From Petunia secreta (Eukaryota; Streptophyta; Magnoliopsida; Solanales; Solanaceae), in contig JARKIP010000033.1 of the NCBI GenBank assembly GCA_029990175.1, positions 21,311,001 through 21,375,000 of the forward strand: a stretch of 64,000 bases of DNA, in the 5' to 3' direction. A program made the position numbers and the translations under genes. Below, in pieces: positions 46,606-58,778 of this stretch. Every line of letters begins with the position of its first letter. Within the stretch, counting starts at the first letter, position 1. Under the pieces are notes generated by a model. It searched no databases, was not told the DNA's origin, and was given only the letters and a program-made list of their open reading frames with translations.

Positions 46606-49600
46606 TCAGACAGAGATCACATTGACCTCTTCTTCCATTCCATAGTAACTTTTCAACCTTTGCCCATTTATCTTAAATCGTCTTGAACCATCCTCGGTCT
46701 CTACTTCCACAGCTCCATGAGGTGCCACTTGCACAACTTTAAATGGTCCAGACCACCTCGACTTAAGCTTACCAGGGAACAAACGAAATCTAGAATTATA
46801 AAGCAATACCTGTTCACCCGGCTCAAAGCTCCTATCTATTATCCTCTTGTCATGCAAGTTTTTCATCCTCTCCTTGTACAGTCTCGCACGCTCATAAGCA
46901 TTAAAGCGTCTCTCCTCAAGTTCATGCAGCTCGTTGATCCTACCAGAAGCTGCAGGGTCATAATTCAAATTTACTCTCCTAAGAGCCCACAAAGCTCTAT
47001 GTTCTAACTCTACAGGCAAGTGACATGCCTTCCCTAACACCATCTTGTAGGGAGTCATCCCTATAGGTGTCTTGTAAGCAGTCCTATAGGCCCATAAGGC
47101 GTCATCCAACTTCCTTGCCCAATCAGTCCTGGTAGCATTTACAGTCTTTTGAAGCACACTTTTAATCTCCCTATTTGAGACCTCAACTTGCCCGCTGGTC
47201 TGCGGGTGGTAAGGTGTGGTGACTTTATGATAAACACCATACTTTTCCAGTAACCTCTTGAACACATGGTTGCAAAAATAACTTCCTCCATCACTAATGA
47301 TAGCCCAAGGAGTACCAAATCTAGAGAAGATGTTCCTTTTAAGGAACTGAGTAACTACCTTAGCATCATTAGTGGGGAGAGCAACAGCCTCGACCCACTT
47401 GGAGACGTAATCTACTGCTACAAGTATGTACTTGTTCCCATAGGAGCTAACAAATGGACCCATGAAATCTATCCCCCACACGTCAAATACCTCAACTTCC
47501 AAGATTGGTTTCATAGGCATCTCATGACGACGAGAGATATTGCCAGTCCTCTGGCACTCATCACAAGCCCGGACCCAAATGTTAGCGTCCTTGAACAAAG
47601 TAGGCCAAAAGAAGCCCTCTTCCAATACCTTAGCAGCTGTCCGGGTCCCTCCAAAATGTCCTCCATAAGGTGAAGAATGACATGCCTGCAAAATGGAAGA
47701 TTGCTCTATCTCGGGGACACATCTTCGGATCATGTTATCAACACATATCTTAAACAAATAAGGTTCATCCCAAAAATAAGATCTACATTCATACAAGAAC
47801 CTTTTCTTTTTCGCCGAGTCAAAATCATGAGGAATTATTTCACTTACCAGATAATTTGCAATATCAGCATACCATGGAATTTCTTCTAATGTAGTGGCCA
47901 ACAATTGTTCATCTGGAAAGTTTTCCCAAATCTCACCTTCCTCAACTCGCTTCTCAGCTCCTGCAAGTCTAGACAAATGGTCTGCAACCTGGTTCTCAGT
48001 ACCTTTACGATCATGGATCTCCAGATCAAACTCTTGTAGCAGCAACACCCACCGTATCAAACGGGGCTTAGAGTCCTTTTTCTCCACCAAGTACCGGATT
48101 GCACCATGGTCTGTATACACCACTACCTTCGAACCAAGTAGGTAAGAACGGAACTTGTCAAAGGCAAATACTACAGCTAGCATCTCCTTCTCAGTAGTGG
48201 TGTAATTCAATTGTGCTCTATTCAGTGTGCGACTGGCATAGTAGACTGGGTGCATTATTTTATCTTTTCTTTGCCCAAGCACGTCACCTACAGCATAGTC
48301 ACTTGTGTCACACATCAACTCAAAGGGGTCCTCCCAATTAGGTACTACAATGATCGGTGCTGACACCAACCTCTCCTTTAGCTCCTTGAAAGCTAACCTG
48401 CACTCATCAGAAAAAACAAAGGGGTGATCCTTTTCAAGCAATTTACACAAGGGATGAGAAATTTTAGAGAAGTCCTTAATGAACCTCCTATAGAAGCCAG
48501 TATGGCCTAAAAAGCAACGAATCGCTCTCACCGAGGTGGGTTCAGGCAACTCCTTAATTACCTCTACTTTGGCTTTATCAACCTCAATCCCTCTACTTGA
48601 CACTTGGTGCCCTAAGACTATCCCCTCTTGTACCATAAAATGGCACTTCTCCCAGTTAAGCACAAGATTAGTTTCAATACACCTTTTCAACACTCTCTCA
48701 AGAATAGTCAGACATTCATCAAAAGAGTTACCTACCACAGAGAAGTCATCCATAAATACTTCCATAATATCCTCTACCATGTCCGTAAAGATAGCCATCA
48801 TACACCTTTGGAAGGTGGCAGGCGCATTACATAGACCAAAGGGCATCCTTCGAAAAGTAAAGGTGCCATAGGGACATGTGAAGGTAGTTTTCTCTTGGTC
48901 CTCAGGGGCAATGTGAATTTGGTTATATACCCCGAGTAACCATCTAAAAAACAAAAATGGGACCTCCCTGCCAATCTGTCAAGCATCTGATCAATAAAGG
49001 GAAGGGGGAAGTGATCTTTCCTAGTAGCTTTATTCAACTTCCTATAATCCATACAAATTCGCCAGCCAGTTACAGTTCTAGTGGGGATTAGATCATTGTT
49101 CTCATTTTTAACCACAGTCATCCCACCTTTCTTTGGCACACACTGGACTGGACTTACCCATTGACTATCAAAAATTGCAAAGATAATACCTGCATCCAGC
49201 CACTTTATTATTTCCTTCTTGACTACCTCTTTCATGTTCGGGACTAGCCTTCTTTGATGCTCTATTGAAGGTTTAGCACCCTCCTCCAACAGGATCTTGT
49301 GCATGCAAAAAGCTAGGCTTATTCCCTTGATGTCAGCAATAGTCCATCCAATCGCCTGCTTGCACTCCTTCAAAACCTGCATTAACCTTTCTACCTGCAT
49401 ACCTGACAAACTAGATGAGATAATAACAGGCAAAGTAGAGTTGGGTCCCAGGAAAACATATTTCAGGTGCTCGGGCAATGGTTTGAGCTCCAACTGAGGG
49501 GGATCCTCTATAGATGGTTTTGCGGGTGGCGCTATCCTATTAGCCAAATCAAGTGACTCAAATCGTGGTTCTCTATGCCAAAACCCGCGCCCTTCTAAGG

Positions 49601-51950
49601 CCAATATAGTATCATCCCATTCCTCGCCATCAGGGATGTCCATATTCATAATACAAGCTTCTAGTGGGTCATTAGGATAGTAAGACTCATTATCCTCAAA
49701 TTCGTCTACCTCTAAGACATTAGCCATGGAACAATTAGCAAACTCACTAGGTCTCCTCATAGATTTTTGAACACTAAAGGTCACTTCCTCGTCATTTAAC
49801 CTCATCTTCATCTCACCAGCCTCACAATCTATAATAGCCTTCCCTGTAGCAAGGAAAGGCCTCCCTAAAATGATAGGGGTATCCTCATCAACTGCACAAT
49901 CAAGAATTACAATGTTTGCAGGGAACACAAATTTATCTTCTTGCACTAGAACATCATCTAAAATCCATGCAGGTCTCTTAACACTCCTATCAGCTAGCTG
50001 AAGACTCATAGAGGTGGGTCTAGCTCTGCCAATACCAAGCTTTTTATAAATAGATAGAGGCATCAAATTTATACTAGCTCCTAAATCAAGTAAGGCTCTA
50101 GCAAAAGTGTGCTTACCAATCGTGCAAGGTATAGTAAAACTACCTGGGTCTGCCAACTTTTGCGCCACAGGCTTAGTCACCACAGCACTGCAAGTGTGAG
50201 TCAGAGTGACCGTAGCCAGATCCTGAAAATCAAACTTTCTAGACAAAAGATCTTTCAGCATTTTAGCATAACCAGGTACATCTCTAATTGCTTCAAGTAA
50301 AGGAATGTTAACATGTAATTGTTTAAGCATATCAATGAATTTCTTGTACTGGTTCTCTTTTTGCTGTTTTACGAGCCTTTGGGGGTATGGGGGAGGTGGT
50401 ATCTTATGCTTTACACTTACCTTTTCAGTTGGCTTAATCACAGGGTCAGGTGTAATCTCTTTTTCAGCTTCATCCTTGTCACCAACTTCAGCTGGAACAT
50501 CCATAGGGTTAGCTTTTGGCACACTGGGCACCTCTTCCTTAGCCAATTCTTGCTCTTTGTCTAAATCTCTACCATTCCTCAAGCTAACTGTCATCACTTG
50601 GTTAGGATTTGCATCCTTTGGATTTACCATTGTGTCTCCTGCCAAGGTACCCTGAGGTCTATTGTTCAGAGCAATGGCTAGTTGTCCCAACTGTGTCTCT
50701 ATTCCCTTAATGGCAGTGCCATGGGCTGTAACTTGATCTTGCAGCTTCTTGTGTACTCCCACCATGGACTGCACCATACTCTTAATGTCAGCTATATCAT
50801 TAGCTTGCTGTGTAGGTAATACTACCTGCTTGTTATTATAAGCTGCTTGTCTCTGATAAGGAACTTGTTGTCCCTGCTGTCTGGCAGTGTTGTGTGGAGC
50901 TGGTTGTTGTGCCTGTCTAACTGGAGCCTGCTGATTGTATTGCTGCCTCTGCGCATAATTCAGAAAATTGGCATCTTCAGTATAACCCAATAAATCAGAG
51001 TCAGCAAAATTACCAGGATCAGGTGTGTCCACTTGGTTAACGGGTTTCAGTATGTTTTCATTAAATTGTTTCAAAGCCACATCCAGTGTAGTCTGCAGCC
51101 TTGACATTTGCTCTTCAACCCCATTATCAATTCCACCAGCCAAAACCTTTGGGCCTGAACCAGCAGATGCATCTCTAGTAAACCAGCCTGAATTTTGAGC
51201 CATGGTATCGAGGAGAGCTTTTGCTTCAGTAAATGTTTTACTCAAGAATGCTCCTCCAGCAGCTACATCTAAATTGCCCTTGATTTGATCACTCATGCCC
51301 ATGTAAATTCTTTGTCCCCACATCTGATCAGGAATTCCATGATGGGGACACTTTCGCAAGCAGCTCTTGAACCTCTCCCAAGCTTCTGGCAGAGTCTCGA
51401 GCGGGGTCTGCCTGAACATGAGTATTTCATCAACCAACTTCGCAGTTTTGTTTGGTGGGAAAAATTTCTTCATGAACTTGATCACCAACTCATCCCACGA
51501 AGTGATAGAATTGACTGGCAAAGAATCAAACTAGTTACTAGCATCATCCGTCAAAGAAAACGGGAATAACATCAATCGTACGACCTCAGCCGGAACTCGA
51601 GCATGCTTCTGAGTTTCACACACCCTCATGAACTTTTTCAAATGCTTTTGAGGATCATCAGTCAATTTACCCGCAAAATTTCCAGCATTGGACAACAGAC
51701 TGACCATAGTTTGGGTGATGTAAAAACTTTCAGCTTCAAATTCCGGAAGCCGAATAGCAGAAGCCAAGTTTCCAGCCACAGGCTAAGCAAAAGCATTAAG
51801 TGTCAAATCTTCAGCCATCTCAATATCTTTGGTTTTTGATTTTCTAAGTGTATTGCCAACAGTATTTGCCCTTTTTAAGGCGTGGAATGTCCTTTCAATC
51901 TCTGGGTCAAACAGTTTCAACTCTGCAGACTGAGATCTTGTTTTACGCAT
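46606..51950 (-). pseudogene. D gag-pol polyprotein, two stops and one frameshift
   Basis: ATG at 51950 (MRKTRSQSAELK). In-frame stops fall at 51780-51782 and 51531-51533; the second replaces a Trp typical of this gag. Gag continues with SITSWDELVIKFMKKFFPP and ERFKSCLRKCPHHGIP; no CCHC knuckle seen. The protease has LLDLGASINLMPLSIY (near 50065-50110). RT begins with CMDYRKLNKATRKDHFPLPF. A two-base insertion near 48921-48930 shifts the frame within the SGYNQI motif. RT then continues with FGLCNAPATFQ and the catalytic FMDDFSVVG (near 48740-48765). RNase H (VYYASRTLNRAQ, YTDHGAIRYL) and integrase follow, the latter with zinc ligands, DFMGP, SDGGSYF and VEVSNREIK, the full triad. The stop is at 46606. 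Only the stops and the frameshift prevent a continuous protein. Confidence 0.92.
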
Positions 51951-52076
51951 ACACCTGAAACACACAAATTCCAAAGAGTTAACTCAAGATGATAAAAGTG
52001 AAGTCAATTGATAAATAAAACTAGTTATTTTAACCACTAAAACAACACCGTGTTCCCCAACAACGGCGCCAAAATT
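51951..52076 (-). other. D leader and primer binding site (tRNA-Asp type)
   Basis: The minus strand at 52054-52071 reads TGGCGCCGTTGTTGGGGA, five bases from the LTR. This matches the tRNA-Asp-type primer sites of Athila/Tat elements. The leader to the gag ATG is only about 125 bp. Confidence 0.85.
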
Positions 52077-53368
52077 TGATCACGCCCAACTACGCCCTAT
52101 AAAAGGGACTAAGCAGTCGCAGCAAATATAGCTCGGTACTTAAAGTCCCGAGGTCGAATCCCACAGGGAACACTCGAAATCTAGTTGTTTTTCTAACTAA
52201 TTTACCTATCAACTAACTTCTAAGGGTGTTTGATTTAAGGTTGATTGTGTAGTAACAACTAAGTAATAAAAATTAATAATATAGTAAACAACAATTAATA
52301 GCGAATAAAATTGATTCAAGGATGTAAAGCCTAGGATTGATCTACCCAACTCCTACCTATGTATTATAATAATGATTTAACGAATTCAACTTGGTTCTTC
52401 CAATTGAACACTTGCTCCAAATTCACAACTATTCACTTCCGTGTAATAACTGTAACTTTCACTAACTAATTTTTCAATTAACTAATGAAGATAGATAAGA
52501 CTACAAGTATTGTCCACAATCAGGGTCAATGGTCACATATCACCTTATTGACAATCTAAGTAATACCTTGGTTTTAGATTGAAATATTGCTAAGTGTTTA
52601 ACCCAAACCTATGAATCGATCCCTAGACACACACGAATAATGGGAACAATCAATTGGCGGCCCTTCCAATCAATAGCAATCAAAACATAAACACTTAGAT
52701 AGGAAGAATTCATAAGTTTCATTCATAAAAAAAAATATTCATAGCACATAAGTATTGGAGTGGTTCAATCAACCCTAGAATGGGTGAATTAGCCACTCAT
52801 GTTCAAGACAGTCATATCAAAATAATTCATGAATGAATAAATTACAAAAAGTAGGGAAGAATTTAGAAAAACTCGTATTCTTGAAGTCTCCCAAAGCTCT
52901 AGCCTCCTTTTTGCCTCTTCTCCAGTGTAGATCTCCTCTGAAAATAGGTTAGAATACCTTATAAATCTCGTGTCAAACTTGTGGACAATTTTGGCCCTCG
53001 CCACTTTTCGCCAGAAAATTTTTCCTCATGGCTGGATCATGGCCTTACGATGCCTGGGCCATGCACTTGCGAAATTCTGCTTTCAACTTCATGGCTGAAT
53101 CATGGCTTTACGATAACTGGGTCGTGACATTTCGTCTTCAAGTTCCTTTCATGGCTAATCCACGGCCTTGTCACCTTACAACGCTGTAAATTAACTTCAT
53201 TTTGCTCCAAATCATCAAACTTTAACACTTTTTCATACCACTTGATTCCTACACATTCAAACACCCAACATAAGCACAAAACACTAATATTAATGATAAA
53301 CCGTCCACCAAAACACCCAAAATGTGAAGAATCTAATACTAAAATACACGTTTTGTGGCCAAATATCA
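52077..53368 (-). repeat. 5' LTR of complete D
   Basis: 1292 bp with the same termini as the 3' LTR and about 20 substitutions plus single-base indels. It contains the three CATGGC hairpin units at about 53025-53180. Confidence 0.95.
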
Positions 53369-53373
53369 CATAT
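53369..53373. repeat. Right target-site duplication (CATAT) of D
   Basis: CATAT after the LTR, equal to 40027-40031. Confidence 0.88.
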
Positions 53374-54137
53374 GCCTAGCTTCATGTTTGAAGTTGTTAT
53401 CCATAGATTTGAAGGTATGTTTGAAGTTAGAAATTGCTATGTTTGAAGTTGGAAGTTGTTATGCCAAACTTCAAACCTCCTGAAGATTTGAGGTTTGCCA
53501 TAGTAACTTCCAACTTCAAACCTTCATACCTTTAGGTTTGAAGTTGAACAACAGACCTTTAGTACTTAACTTCAACTCTGAAGGTCTGCATCTGCTCATT
53601 AAAGGATTGAAGTTCACAACTATGGCAAAAAATTAAATAGTTTTAAAAAATTGCTAAAACCTAAATTGTACTCCCAAAATAGGCTATTTGTGCACTTCCC
53701 CTGGAAAGTTGAATAGTAGCCAGTTTGTAAGCCGCTCGTAAAGAAACAACCATCATTTAAATATTTTTCATAAAAATAGCAACCACTGATTAAACAAAAC
53801 GCGAAAAGCCTTAAGAAAATTTTCTAGAATTTTGAACTAAACTCCAAGAAACATTCAAAAAAATTTTCCTGGAGCTTCATAGTTGAAGTTCCAGGAAATT
53901 TTCATGGGGCTTCGAATTAAAATTTTCAAAGTACTAAGAATACTTTTAAGGACTTCGTATTTTACATTCACCAAATTTTTTTTAGGACTTTGAAAATTTT
54001 AGTTCTTTCAAAAATGTGACCGTTCTTCTAAAACTTTTTAAATACTGATTATTTTTCAATTAGAACGATACAAATTGGCTGCGTGGCCTAATTTTTACTT
54101 ACATTTGTTCGTTAGCAATTTAGCCTATTTTTGAGGC
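53374..54137. repeat. Fold-back repeats, AT-rich
   Basis: No gene. Inverted repeats: 53441-53463 with 53499-53521 (23-bp arms, 21 paired, GTTTGAAGTTGGAAGTT core); 53861-53879 with 53884-53902 (19-bp arms, 4-nt loop, 17 paired); 53928-53942 with about 53989-54002 (AAAATTTTCAAAGT). It looks like one or more MITE-type elements. Its right part (GGCTATTTGTGCACTTCC near 53682) resembles 58528-58547. Confidence 0.65.
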
Positions 54138-54146
54138 TTTATAACG
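54138..54146. repeat. Left 9-bp target duplication of MULE 1
   Basis: TTTATAACG, repeated exactly at 57643-57651. Confidence 0.85.
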
Positions 54147-54589
54147 GGCTGAATTGCAAAAATATGCTACGGAAAGCCATGGTTTGCCAAATTTCCCTCA
54201 CTAACAGATGTTTAGCAAAAATACCCTGATTAGTTTAATGAAATATTGTTCGGATCAAAATACCCCTACAAACCAATAAAAAGACGCGCATAGTCCATCC
54301 CCTTCCTTTTCAGTATTCACGCGATCACAGCAACCCTAAAGCCCCATTCCTTTCAGAGATTGCTCCGTTCAAGCAAAGGTTCACTGTAAGATTTGTTCAA
54401 ATTGCTATTAAATTTTACTAACAGTTATAATTTCATTTATATTATGCTTAACTTTGGTTAAAATTCTATATAAACCAAACGAGATATGGTTTTTATTCAT
54501 AATAATCACAAAACACATGACATTAGATTGATTACAGTAATTGTAATATGCACTTTCATAAAAAAACAAAATCTATCAATTCTGGAAAG

Positions 54590-55110
54590 TGTTGGCTTAT
54601 TGACAATAGTTTAAGCTCTGGTGCAATGGGAGGCTTGTAAAAAGTTATTGTCTATTGCCTATTGCCAAGACTTTCAACCCTATTGCAGTGAGGGGTTATA
54701 GCCAAGACTTGCAGCTCTGATGCAATGGGGTCCTTGCAGACACTTCTTCCCTATTGCCAAGACTTACAGACCTGTTGCAATGGGGTACTTGCAGACAAAT
54801 TCTCTGCAAGTCTTGGCTATAGACTTGTAGCTCTGGTGCAATAAGCACAAAACAGAGACTTCTTGGCTATTGCCAAGACTTTCAGACCTGTTGCTATCGG
54901 GGACTTGAAGACAAAGTCTCTGAAAGAGTTGCAGCTCTGGTGCAATAGGCACCTAGGAGAGACTTCTTGCCTATTGTCAACACTTAAAGACTGTTACTAT
55001 AGGGGGGGGGGGGGTTGCAGACAAAGTCTCTCCAAGCCTTGGCTATTTCCAAGAGTTGCAGCTCTGGTGCAATAGGTACCTAAGAGAGACTTCTTTACAA
55101 GAACTTAAGC
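54590..55110. repeat. Palindromic minisatellite in MULE 1, left block
   Basis: Degenerate units of about 60-75 bp, each holding a core like TATTGCCAAGACTT or AAGTCTTGGCTAT and a GCAGCTCTGGTGCAATGGG segment. The cores are self-complementary around TTGCCAA/TTGGCAA. A G-run (about 12 G) lies near 55002-55013. Confidence 0.8.
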
Positions 55111-55193
55111 CCAGAAGAGGGCAACATTTTTACCCATGATCCTGCTTCTATTAAAGCATATTATTTGTCTTGATTATGTGCAGGATTTCCACT

Positions 55194-55409
55194 ATGGCGA
55201 CTCGCTGCATTTATTTAGCTTATAATGGGAATTGGGACGCAAACAGCAAATACATCAACCATGATATAAAGTTGATACTTGTCGAAGACGGTATAAGCTA
55301 CCACACATTTAGAAAAGAAATTTGTAATGCTCTAAGCATCAACACTGCTGAAATTGAAGTAAAGATAAGGTTTGACACAAATCTCGAATGGTGCAGAGGA
55401 ATATGGTAA
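55194..55409 (+). pseudogene. MULE transposase N-terminal fragment
   Basis: ATG at 55194 follows a splice-acceptor-like TGTGCAG at 55177-55183, suggesting a 5' intron. 71 residues: IYLAYNGNWDANSKY, IKLILVEDGISYHTFRKEI and INTAEIEVKIRFDT. This is like the N-terminal ubiquitin/PB1-like region that precedes the zinc and catalytic domains in plant MULE transposases. It stops at 55407-55409. Weak similarity may continue in other frames to about 55500, but no catalytic domain remains. Assigned from memory of the family; moderate confidence. Confidence 0.6.
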
Positions 55410-56744
55410 CAAATGATCAAGAACTTACGACTTGCATTTTCTGCTGAAAAATGATGAGAATTTCAGAAAATCCTGCTTCATAATAGAAGTTATTGAAAGG
55501 ACTGACAAGTCAGAAAATCTCGCTTCTTTGTGAATGAAGCTGACCATAGCATGGTGTTGCATCAAAAGAAACGACACTTATTGATTATAAATATTTTTAA
55601 AAATCAAATATGATTGGAAAGTTAATATTATCAATAAACTAAACTATTGGCAATAGCCAAGATTTTACACTCATAGAGATAACCAATTCAATTTAACTTG
55701 ACGTAAAGTCTTGGCAAAGGGTAAGATGTTTCCTACCAAAACTTATTTATCGACTTTAATACTAGAAATAGTTAACTTGCCTTGATGTCTTGTCATAGCA
55801 ATAATATTGACAACTAAATTGACACAAAGTCTTGGCAACACATTACCAGCACAACCATCCATGAATTATTTATCAATTTTAAATTAATTATATAACATTA
55901 GAGTTGGAATTAATTAACTAGAATTCAAGTCTTGCCCATTGGCAAGACTTTCCATCTAAATGTGTTCACCCCACAGCAACTAAAATGCCTTGAAGTCCTG
56001 CAATTGCCAATACTTCCAGTTCATCCGATTCAAAGCAACTTCAGTCTTTAAAATAACAAAAATTACAAACATCCAAGTGTACTTGTTTACATAAACACAA
56101 AAAACACGGTAAATACGAAATACATGTAATTAAAAAATACTCAACAACTTTCTCTAACTCTTTTGTAGTACTAATAGTCTCATTTGGACTACTACACATA
56201 TCATTTTGCGACGGAGATAAGAAACGAAAAGTTGGAAATTCATCGCCCACATCACATTTTTGCCTTGGAATTCATCAGAAGATCTTGGCTGACATATAAA
56301 ATCATCAACCACATCAAAATGTGCATGATCAGGATCAGGAGATTGAAGATTCAATATCCATTACCTGCAAAATTTTAAAAAACAACAGTGAACACATAAT
56401 AACAAAACAATGAAATAATAATGAAAAGACCATATACTTCACATCACCGCCCCAAGAACCTTTGGAATCAAATCAGTACTAAAACTTAAAATTTTGATCT
56501 CCTTCTTATAGGAACAAAAGATAAAATATGCATATTCAACGAATAAAATTACAAAAATAGTATGATAACAAAACTACAAGTAAAGACAAGGAAACATAGA
56601 TCACGAAGTGCCATCGTGAACTCATGATTAATATGCAGAAAAATTCCTATTTCATTACCATAATTCAAAGTCAACAGGCCAAAAGCAAAGACAACTGAAA
56701 AATACAGCAACAACTACAGAATGCATGACTGATGAAAAAAGAAA
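55410..56744. other. MULE 1 interior without genes
   Basis: AT-rich. A few degenerate minisatellite cores (GTCTTGGCAA near 55710 and 55830; CTTGCCCATTGGCAAGAC near 55932, an imperfect palindrome). Short reading frames here do not resemble proteins. Confidence 0.6.
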
Positions 56745-57190
56745 ACTACAGAAAAAAGTCTCTACAACTATTGACAATAGCCAACACTTTAAACTCTAGT
56801 GGGAGGGGCAACTTGTAGAACTAGTCTCTACAATTATTGGTAATTGCCAACACTTTTACCTATACTGCAGTGACGAACTTGCAGAAACTCTTGGCAATAG
56901 CCAAGATTTTAAGTCTGGTGCAAGGGGGACCTTACACTGAAAATTTCTAAAAGTATTGGCAATTGCCAAGACTTTTACCTCTACTGCAGTGAACAACTTG
57001 CAGACAAAGTCTTTGCAACTCTTGGCAATAGCCAAGACTCTAAGTGCTGCTGGAAGCGACAACTTACATGAAACATCTCTGCAAATATTGGCAATAGCCA
57101 AGACTTTAAAAGTTAATGCAATAACCAACTTGAAGAAAAATTCTATGCAACTCTTGGCCATGGCCAAGACTTTAAGCTCTAAACAATAAG
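56745..57190. repeat. Palindromic minisatellite in MULE 1, right block
   Basis: About six to seven units of 60-65 bp with cores TTGGCAATTGCCAAGACTT, CTTGGCAATAGCCAAGA and CTTGGCCATGGCCAAGA. The last is a perfect 16-bp palindrome (CTTGGCCATGGCCAAG). Spacers read AACTTGCAGA..AAGTCTCTGCAA. Confidence 0.85.
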
Positions 57191-57642
57191 AAACAACAAA
57201 ATCTAATAGCTTTAACCAGTAAAAACCTTTAAATCACCGTAATCAACCAAAAACAAGCGAAGCTCAAACTTAATTCAACAATCATCCCAAAATTTAAGCT
57301 CTGTGCAAAACAGGAATATCTAATAGCCATAGGCAATAAAAACCTTCAAATCACTGGAATCAAGCAAACACACGAAAAAAAATCCCAAATTTCTAGCACG
57401 AAAAGAAGAAAGAAGGAGGCCAGGAATGAGGAAAGAGAGAAAGAAATCTTTCAGTGTGAAGAAAGAAGGAGGCCAGGAATGGAGAAAGAGAGAAGGAAAC
57501 CTTCAGCGTGAATTAATACAAGTTGGGGGGCAAAATAATCTTTTCATAAGGGGGGTATGATGTGGAGGGCATTTACTTAAAACATTTGTAAGTGGGGGCA
57601 ATTAGGTAAGACCATGGCGAGGGTACTAGGTGAAATTTTTTG

Positions 57643-57651
57643 TTTATAACG
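57643..57651. repeat. Right 9-bp target duplication of MULE 1
   Basis: TTTATAACG, matching 54138-54146. Confidence 0.85.
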
Positions 57652-58769
57652 AGCCTAAATTTTCTTGGAAAATATTTAGAAATAGGCAGTCACTACCCAA
57701 CAAATAGCAGGCCATATTATTTTCATGCCCTGCCACTGATCCACCAGCAGAGGCCCTCCCGGGCCGGTGGTATCGTTACTTTTTAGTATTTCACGGAAAC
57801 TATATTGTTGATTTTGTCTATATCATTGATTTGGACAAGTTTATACACACAAATCCGCCCCTCCCCCCCAAGAATAAATTATACATGATATATATAGGTA
57901 GGTAGCAATGAGAGAAATACAAAAATATACATAAAAATTAAATTAAAAATTCATATAAACATCCTTATTACTAAAAAAATCTGAAATTTTATATAAATTT
58001 ATTCACTCGCATATACACACTTAAACAAATTTATACAATTTTATATACGTGTATAAACTTGTATAAAATTGTATAAACTTGTATAAACTTGCGGCAAGCT
58101 GCTATCTCAAAAACAAATGATGACATGTCGGATAATATTCACAAATAAGGGTCGTTTTTCATTATTTTCGTCTTTTGCTAGTCTTTTTTATGTAAAAATC
58201 CCAATTTTCTTTCCTGAGCTTCTTGTGAAAAGGAAATTTAGTAAAACTTTTGCTGGGAGCCACTTTTCCTCATCTATTTAGTTTTAGCCAATTTTTAAAA
58301 TCTATTTAATTTTTCAAACTTCAAGCCTCCCTTGCTAACTTCAAACCTAAATGTCTAAAGTTCAACTTCAGACCTTCAGGTTTGAAGTTAGACATAGAAG
58401 AACTGAAGTTAAGACCTGAAGGTCTGAAGTAAAAAAAATTAGACCCCACGGTCTGAAGTTCAAATAGTGACTAAAAACTAAATAATTTTTAAAAAAAGTG
58501 ATTTAAACTGTAATGACGACAAAAATGTGGCTATTTCTGCACTTACTTGGATATTTGCAGAAATAACAAAGAAACCTCTTACGTTTCTAAGTACAAAAAG
58601 GGGCAAAGTTGCTAAAAGATAATAAATAATGTGAGTGAAAGTAGGAGATAGAAACTCTTGGCGATCGCTAGGGACTTCACCCATGGACCATGGTACCCTT
58701 AATATTAAAAGGTTGTACCTTTTTTTTATGGTACTTATGCTTTAAGGGTTTACTCCCAACATCTGTCTG
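57652..58769. other. Region between the two MULEs
   Basis: 1.1 kb, no gene. A GC-rich inverted repeat, CCACCAGCAG...CCGGTGG, at 57741-57770. Repeated TTGTATAAACTTG near 58040-58092. A fold-back stretch at about 58290-58550 with AACTTCAAACCT/AGGTTTGAAGTT arms (58340-58351 with 58377-58390), related to 53400-53690. Confidence 0.6.
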
Positions 58770-58778
58770 AATTTAGTC
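58770..58778. repeat. Left 9-bp target duplication of MULE 2
   Basis: GAATTTAGT, repeated exactly at 60147-60155. Confidence 0.87.

Larger units (their letters stand above)
40032..53368 (-). mobile_element. Athila-like Ty3/Gypsy element D with third ORF
   Basis: 13.3 kb, minus strand: 5' LTR 52077-53368, tRNA-Asp-type primer site, gag-pol 46606-51950, a 2.3-kb spacer, third ORF 42962-44271, 3' region with two purine boxes, 3' LTR 40032-41321. It is flanked by CATAT at 40027-40031 and 53369-53373. Primer site, protease signature DLGASINLMP and the ORF after pol fit the Athila/Tat branch. LTR divergence of about 1.6% (about 20 substitutions) suggests an age similar to or slightly less than the Copia element. 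Non-autonomous because of stops and a frameshift. Confidence 0.92.
54147..57642 (+). mobile_element. Mutator-like element 1, partly coding
   Basis: 3496 bp flanked by an exact 9-bp duplication TTTATAACG. Its ends are diverged inverted repeats: CCCTCACTAACAGATGTTT on the left, and on the right TGCCCCCACTTACAAATGTTTT when read inversely. It shares both ends with the element at 58779-60146. A 9-bp duplication and a transposase-like N-terminal fragment inside point to the Mutator superfamily. The rest is palindromic minisatellite and AT-rich DNA, so it cannot move by itself. Confidence 0.83.
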
